From Prochlorothrix sp035286285 (GTDB lineage Bacteria > Cyanobacteriota > Cyanobacteriia > Prochlorotrichales > Prochlorotrichaceae), in contig JAYKJG010000250.1 in the NCBI GenBank assembly GCA_035286285.1, positions 1 to 9,758 on the forward strand: 9,758 nt of DNA, in the 5' to 3' direction. Below are positions 6,479 to 9,758 of the stretch, in pieces. The number at the start of each line of letters is the position of its first letter. Position 1 is the stretch's first letter. The notes beneath the pieces are model-generated. The model made no database searches and was not told where the DNA came from. It saw only the letters and a list, made by a program, of their open reading frames with translations. The position numbers and the translations under genes are program-made.

Positions 6479-6678
6479 AGGGGTCTGGGGACTGGGGTGG
6501 ACGGGGGAATGATGCTGAAACTGTGCTGGTAACGATCAAACGGGTCTGGTAGGGTTTCTGTCAACCCCGTTCCCCGGTTGGCTCTGAAGCTGATCTAGAC
6601 CGTTGCTGAGGCTCCGGTCAACCCCAGGGAGGGCGTTGGTGGCAGGGTTAGGGGTTGCGATCGATCGCTGATCAGGCT

Positions 6679-6715
6679 AAAACCAGAAGAATAAAGCAGG
6701 GACAACCCTGGTTTT
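6679..6715. promoter_or_regulatory. Nested inverted repeats in the lipA/response-regulator gap
   Basis: AAAACCAG (6679-6686) and CTGGTTTT (6708-6715) are perfect complements across a 21-base gap. Inside, CAGGG (6697-6701) and CCCTG (6706-6710) form a second hairpin with loop ACAA. The two share bases 6708-6710 and so compete. Each strand has a short T-run after the inner hairpin, so a terminator or attenuator is possible in either direction. Confidence 0.4.
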
Positions 6716-6819
6716 CCGCTTCAGTGGGTTGCTTTGGTCCAGATCTAGAGGCAAGATTGTTACGGATCTTTCGGGAAGTGATCGCTTAAAATAAACCGAA
6801 ACCGCCCGATCGGGGTTCT

Positions 6820-6905
6820 GGTCTAACTTGGGCCTAAACCTAACTCTGGCCTACCCAACTCCGGTCTCACCTGTTGCGGTCTAGCCTGTTCTAGCTTTAC
6901 CCTCC
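6820..6905 (+). repeat. Degenerate ~15-bp repeats (GGYCTA motifs) upstream of the response regulator
   Basis: GGTCTA (6820), GGCCTA (6831), GGCCTA (6848), GGTCTC (6863) and GGTCTA (6878) occur at intervals of 11, 17, 15 and 15 bases. The best units are ctggcctacccaact (6846-6860), ccggtctcacctgtt (6861-6875) and gcggtctagcctgtt (6876-6890); the last two are 12 of 15 identical. Confidence 0.5.
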
Positions 6906-6953
6906 CAGTGTAACCAACCCTGCTTCCGAGCCAGCTTACCGATTGCATATCTC

Positions 6954-6958
6954 AGGAG
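6954..6958 (+). promoter_or_regulatory. Ribosome binding site for the GTG start of the response regulator
   Basis: AGGAG lies six bases before GTG at 6965, an optimal spacing that fixes this non-ATG start. Confidence 0.8.
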
Positions 6959-6964
6959 TTCACC

Positions 6965-7513
6965 GTGTCAGCCCATAAAATCCTGGTTATTGACGATAGC
7001 CGCGTCATTCGGATGCGGGTTCAGGAAATGTTACCGAAGGGAAACTTTGAAGTCCTTGAAGCCAAAGATGGTGTTGAAGGACTGAATTTGATCCGCCAAG
7101 AGCATCCCAACTTGATCATGTTGGACTTCTTGCTCCCTCGGATGAGCGGCTGGGAAGTGTTCCAGAATATCCAAGGTGATGCTTCGCTCCAAGCCATTCC
7201 GCTGGTGGTGATGTCAGGGCGCAAGGAAGAGGTCACGGAAAAGCTACCGGAGCCGTTTGAGTATTTTGAGTTTATTGAAAAGCCCTTTGAGAAAAATGAG
7301 CTAATGGCGGCCATTAAGGAAGCCATGGCCAAGGCCCGCAAGCGTCCGCAAATGGCGGTCACTTCGCCTCCGGCTCCGGCGGCTGGGGCGGGGGCGAGTT
7401 CCGAGGAAATTGCAGCCCTGAAGGCTAAGGTTGAGCATCTAGAAGGGGAAGTGAACAAGCTCAAGCACCAGTTGGCGCAGGTATTGCAGTTTATCCGCCA
7501 AAAAATGCAGTAA
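6965..7513 (+). CDS. CheY-like response regulator with C-terminal coiled coil
   Basis: A 182-residue protein. Residues about 4-122 are a receiver domain with the acidic pair Asp10-Asp11, phospho-acceptor Asp54 in LIMLDFLLP, Ser84 in VVMSGR and the conserved Lys107 in EKPF, so it should be phosphorylatable by a histidine kinase. A Pro/Ala/Gly-rich linker (about 128-145) follows. The C-terminal helix (146-181) has Ile149, Leu152, Val156, Leu159, Val163, Leu166, Leu170 and Val173 at exact 3-4 spacing, a five-heptad coiled coil that predicts oligomerisation. There is no DNA-binding or enzymatic output domain, so output is likely by protein contact. No kinase gene is adjacent. It begins with GTG and has a good ribosome binding site. 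I do not assign a gene symbol. It appears monocistronic, ending at a cluster of hairpin repeats. Confidence 0.9.
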   Translation: MSAHKILVIDDSRVIRMRVQEMLPKGNFEVLEAKDGVEGLNLIRQEHPNLIMLDFLLPRMSGWEVFQNIQGDASLQAIPLVVMSGRKEEVTEKLPEPFEYFEFIEKPFEKNELMAAIKEAMAKARKRPQMAVTSPPAPAAGAGASSEEIAALKAKVEHLEGEVNKLKHQLAQVLQFIRQKMQ

Positions 7514-7531
7514 GACCGTCAAAAACCAGCT

Positions 7532-7641
7532 TCGGTAGGGGCAACCCCCCCGTGGTTGCCCTGTTTTGTGGTTACCCCGGTTTGAATCGGTAGGGGCAAC
7601 CCCCCCGTGGTTGCCCTATTTCGTGGTGACTCCCGGTTTGG
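7532..7641 (+). repeat. 55-bp tandem duplication carrying two identical hairpin repeats
   Basis: A 31-bp segment beginning tcggtaggggcaac is identical at 7532-7562 and 7587-7617, 55 bases apart. The following about 24 bases are also similar (gttttgtggttac... and atttcgtggtgac...). Each copy forms a perfect stem GGGCAACC/GGTTGCCC with loop CCCCCGT. This GTAGGGGC...GGTTGCCC type is a common interspersed repeat of cyanobacteria. Lying 18 bases after the response regulator stop, it may end transcription or protect the mRNA 3' end. Confidence 0.85.
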
Positions 7642-7649
7642 CCTAAAGA

Positions 7650-7676
7650 GGGTCGGCACGGGGGCGCGACCCCTAC
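7650..7676 (-). repeat. Third, inverted member of the GTAGGGG hairpin repeat family
   Basis: Read on the minus strand the element begins GTAGGGGTCGCGCCCCCGTG and ends CCGACCC. It shares the GTAGGGG...CCCCCGTG frame with the two plus-strand copies but has the stem GGGTCG/CGACCC. Its orientation suits the convergent chlB transcript. Confidence 0.7.
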
Positions 7677-7763
7677 AGAGATTTTTGCTCTAGTTTCCCT
7701 TGAGATCGGGCGATTCTTGGGGGGTTGTAGTGGTTCAGTGCGAGTTTTTTATCAACGCTGATC

Positions 7764-9290
7764 CTAGGCTCCTACAGCTTCCTTGGCAGCATAAAGAACC
7801 TCAGCGGTGATGTCCTGGATGCCTTGCTCGCGGGCAAACTTTTCGGTATTGCGCTTGACCTTGCCCCGCACAAAACCGGGGATTTTGTTCAATTCTGCCA
7901 TGCCGTCCCGACTCCAATTAAAGTCGGAATCTGTGGTCATGGCCTTGGTGATGACTTCTTTGGTGTCGTGGCCACCGAAGATTTCCAGAAGGTGATCTTC
8001 CATGCCCAGGGTAAAGGAGTTGTAGACCAAATCGACGACGTGGTTAGCGCCTTCGTAGCCGAGGAAGGGGGTGTAGCCGACGGGGAAGTTTTGGACGTGA
8101 ATGGGGGCGGCAATGACCCCACAGGGGATATTTAAGCGCTTGCCGATGTGGCGCTCCATTTGGGTGCCAAAGATGGCGGCGGGTTCAATGCGGGCGATCG
8201 CATCGCCAATTTCCGCATTATCTTCGCTAATTAAAACTTCGTCGCAATATTCGCTAACTTCCTGGCGGAACCAGTCCGCATCATACTTACAGTAAGTTCC
8301 GGCTAGAACCACATGAATGCCCATTTCCCGCGCCAGGATTTTGGTCATGGCGGCGGCGTGGGTATTGTCCCCAAAGACGACGGCTTTTTTGCCCGTGAGG
8401 TTTTGGCAGTCAATGGAGCGGGAAAACCAAGCTGCCTGGGAAATAAAGCGGGTTTGTTCGTCAATAAAGCCTTCGTAGTCTGTGGTGTGGCCTTGCTCTT
8501 GGAGCACTTGCTGAATGCGGCGAATACAGCGGGCAGTTTCCACAATGCCCATGGGGCAAATACCAATAAAGGGGGTGCCAAATTCGGCTTGGAGGTATTC
8601 GGCGCTTTCTGTGCCTAGCTCCCGGTAAGGGACTAGGTTAAACCAAGCTTGGGGCAATTTTTTGAGGTCGTGAACGGAGGCGCTGTCGGGCACGACTAAG
8701 TTGACCTGAATGCCGAGGTCTGCCATCAGCCGTTTCAGTTCTTTGCAGTCGTGCTGATTGTGGAAACCGAGGGTGGAAATGCCCAGAATATTGACGGAGG
8801 GCTGCTCGGTTTTGGTGGTGGCAAGGTCGCCTTGTTTGCGGGCTTTGGCGATATAAAAGCGGACAATTTGGGCAAGGGTCCGATCGGCAGCTTGCAACTC
8901 GTTATAGCGATAGTGATTCACATCAGCCAGCATCACGTCGCCCTGGGCATCCATCTGTGCCCGTTGTACAAAGTTGCCGAGATCTTCCTGCAAAATGCTG
9001 GAGGTGCAGGTGGGGGTGAGCAGGATTAAATCGGGCCGCTCTTCTTTATCTTTACGGGTAATGTTATCGACAACTTTTTCCTGGGAACCCCGTGCTAAAA
9101 CATTGCGATCGACCACGCTAGCAGTCACGGGGGTAAAGTTGCGCTCCCGTTCCAGCATCGATCGCATGACATTGAAATAGTCATCGCCTAGGGGGGCGTG
9201 CATGATGGCATGGACGTTTTTGAATGAGCTGGCAATGCGTAGGGTGCCAATGTGGGCGGGGCCAGCGTACATCCAGTAGGCCAGTTTCAT
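7764..9290 (-). CDS. chlB: Light-independent protochlorophyllide reductase subunit B (DPOR, ChlB)
   Basis: A 508-residue nitrogenase-like protein that pairs with ChlN to form the catalytic component. This component takes electrons from ChlL and reduces ring D of protochlorophyllide, allowing chlorophyll synthesis in darkness. The start MKLAYWMYAGPAHIGTLR is typical of the family and has GGAG six bases upstream. Asp36 in PLGDDYF is at the position of the aspartate that ligates the NB-protein [4Fe-4S] cluster in structures of this family. Cys95 lies in TPTCTSSILQEDL. Asp294 in SRSID falls in the region of the proposed proton donor. The last about 50-60 residues (DFNWSRDGMAELNKIPGFVR onward) are the C-terminal helical domain found in ChlB. 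The frame is open 39 codons further upstream, but that extension is Pro-rich and not family-like. chlL and chlN are not in the window. Confidence 0.97.
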   Translation of the reverse strand: MKLAYWMYAGPAHIGTLRIASSFKNVHAIMHAPLGDDYFNVMRSMLERERNFTPVTASVVDRNVLARGSQEKVVDNITRKDKEERPDLILLTPTCTSSILQEDLGNFVQRAQMDAQGDVMLADVNHYRYNELQAADRTLAQIVRFYIAKARKQGDLATTKTEQPSVNILGISTLGFHNQHDCKELKRLMADLGIQVNLVVPDSASVHDLKKLPQAWFNLVPYRELGTESAEYLQAEFGTPFIGICPMGIVETARCIRRIQQVLQEQGHTTDYEGFIDEQTRFISQAAWFSRSIDCQNLTGKKAVVFGDNTHAAAMTKILAREMGIHVVLAGTYCKYDADWFRQEVSEYCDEVLISEDNAEIGDAIARIEPAAIFGTQMERHIGKRLNIPCGVIAAPIHVQNFPVGYTPFLGYEGANHVVDLVYNSFTLGMEDHLLEIFGGHDTKEVITKAMTTDSDFNWSRDGMAELNKIPGFVRGKVKRNTEKFAREQGIQDITAEVLYAAKEAVGA

Positions 9291-9438
9291 AGGGGTCTCC
9301 GTTGGGCGAGTAGGTAGTGGGATCCCGATGAGGCAAATGGGGAACTTGTACCAGGGCCGATCGCGGCCAACGTCTTGCGGGAGAGCGGGCGGTGTAGGGT
9401 TACACACGCTGGGGGGGGGTTGCCTGCGGCTCAGCGCT

Positions 9439-9491
9439 GGGGTGATGAAGCCCAGTAGCTAGGGTTGCTGTTGTGGGGTGATGAAGCCCAG
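9439..9491. repeat. 17-bp perfect direct repeat upstream of chlB
   Basis: ggggtgatgaagcccag occurs at 9439-9455 and again at 9475-9491, 36 bases apart, about 150-200 bases upstream of the chlB start. Confidence 0.9.
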
Positions 9492-9522
9492 GACAGCTCA
9501 GGCGGTTTTCCGAAAGTCTGGT

Positions 9523-9564
9523 TCAGACCATCTGCTTCAGACCATCTGCTTCAGACCATCCGCA
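9523..9564. repeat. 14-bp tandem triplicate upstream of chlB
   Basis: tcagaccatctgct is repeated without spacing at 9523-9536 and 9537-9550, with a third copy ending in ccgca instead of ctgct at 9551-9564. The unit is not a multiple of three and lies outside any supported gene. Confidence 0.9.
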
Positions 9565-9758
9565 TCATGCCAGAGAACCTTCTCAAAATCGCCCCAGGCT
9601 CCAAAGACGCAACATTTTTTAATGTGAAGGGAGCGATCGCCCGATGTGGGCCAGGGTTTTATCAATAATTTGCAACAAAGTCCGGCAATTGCTTCAACTT
9701 CGTCGAGAGTGGGGACAGCAAGGCAAGCCGTGACGGGTTTGCATGGCTCGGTTTTGAG

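Larger units (their letters stand above)
6479..6964. other. 486-base divergent region between lipA and the response regulator
   Basis: No gene is seen. The region must hold the promoters of both divergent genes. It contains the palindrome GCGATCGATCGC (6657-6668), nested inverted repeats (6679-6715), a -10-like TAAAAT (6787-6792) without a well-spaced -35, and a series of GGYCTA motifs (6820-6905) just upstream of the response regulator. Confidence 0.6.
9291..9758. other. Upstream region of chlB without a convincing gene
   Basis: Short open frames exist (9465-9668 plus from a TTG, and a minus-strand frame from 9758 to 9537), but neither resembles a family I know. The region holds an inverted repeat GGCCG/CGGCC (9355-9368), a 17-bp direct repeat (9439-9491), a 14-bp triplicate (9523-9564) and one HIP1 octamer (9633-9640). 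No clear -35/-10 pair was found for chlB. Confidence 0.5.

Noticed and set aside
9291..9407. 39-codon N-terminal extension of the chlB frame
   Set aside because: The family N-terminus MKLAYWMYAGPAHIGTLR begins at 9290 with GGAG upstream; the extension is Pro-rich and unlike ChlB.
9523..9564. Tandem 14-bp repeats as a CRISPR array
   Set aside because: Units are too short and there are no spacers between them.
9465..9668. 67-codon plus-strand open frame
   Set aside because: TTG start without a good ribosome binding site, runs through the 14-bp tandem repeats, no family features.
9537..9758. Minus-strand frame open from the right edge for 73 codons
   Set aside because: The product is unusually Cys-rich and unlike any family I know, and it ends inside the 14-bp repeats. 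It could be the 3' end of a gene beyond the window, but the evidence is too weak.

Overview
This window is chromosomal DNA from a cyanobacterium. The evidence is a light-independent protochlorophyllide reductase gene (chlB), a solanesyl (plastoquinone side-chain) diphosphate synthase, an AMIN-domain protein of cyanobacterial type, and copies of the HIP1 octamer GCGATCGC (5747-5754, 6073-6080, 8194-8201, 9633-9640). By eye the DNA is moderately GC-rich. The genus cannot be fixed from the sequence alone.

Layout. 1-1236 (-): 5' part of a secreted AMIN-domain protein that runs off the left edge, probably a cell-wall amidase. 1237-1414: divergent promoter region. 1415-1954 (+): pyrR. 1955-2115: palindromic repeat between convergent gene ends. 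2116-3087 (-): sds. 3088-3804: a 717-base gap with no convincing gene but with a palindrome and a 17-bp tandem repeat. 3805-3954 (+): a 49-residue single-pass membrane protein closed by a hairpin. 4097-5335 (-): metK with a TTG start, preceded by a structured leader. 5576-6478 (-): lipA. 6479-6964: divergent region with inverted repeats and a run of GGYCTA-type motifs. 6965-7513 (+): response regulator with a C-terminal coiled coil. 7514-7763: three copies of an interspersed hairpin repeat between convergent genes. 7764-9290 (-): chlB. 9291-9758: chlB upstream region with two short repeat families and no convincing gene.

The genes are mostly housekeeping functions and do not form one pathway. 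They cover the cell envelope, pyrimidine control, plastoquinone side-chain synthesis, SAM supply, lipoate synthesis (which consumes SAM), signalling and chlorophyll synthesis in the dark. LipA and metK lie on the same strand with lipA upstream, 240 bases apart. The gap has its own promoter-like boxes, so separate transcription of metK is plausible.

I see no mobile element, CRISPR array, tRNA, rRNA or defence system. The best candidates for something undescribed are in non-coding DNA. First is the metK leader, where a duplicated 5' arm competes for one 3' arm. Next are the periodic motifs upstream of the response regulator and the small membrane protein at 3805-3954.
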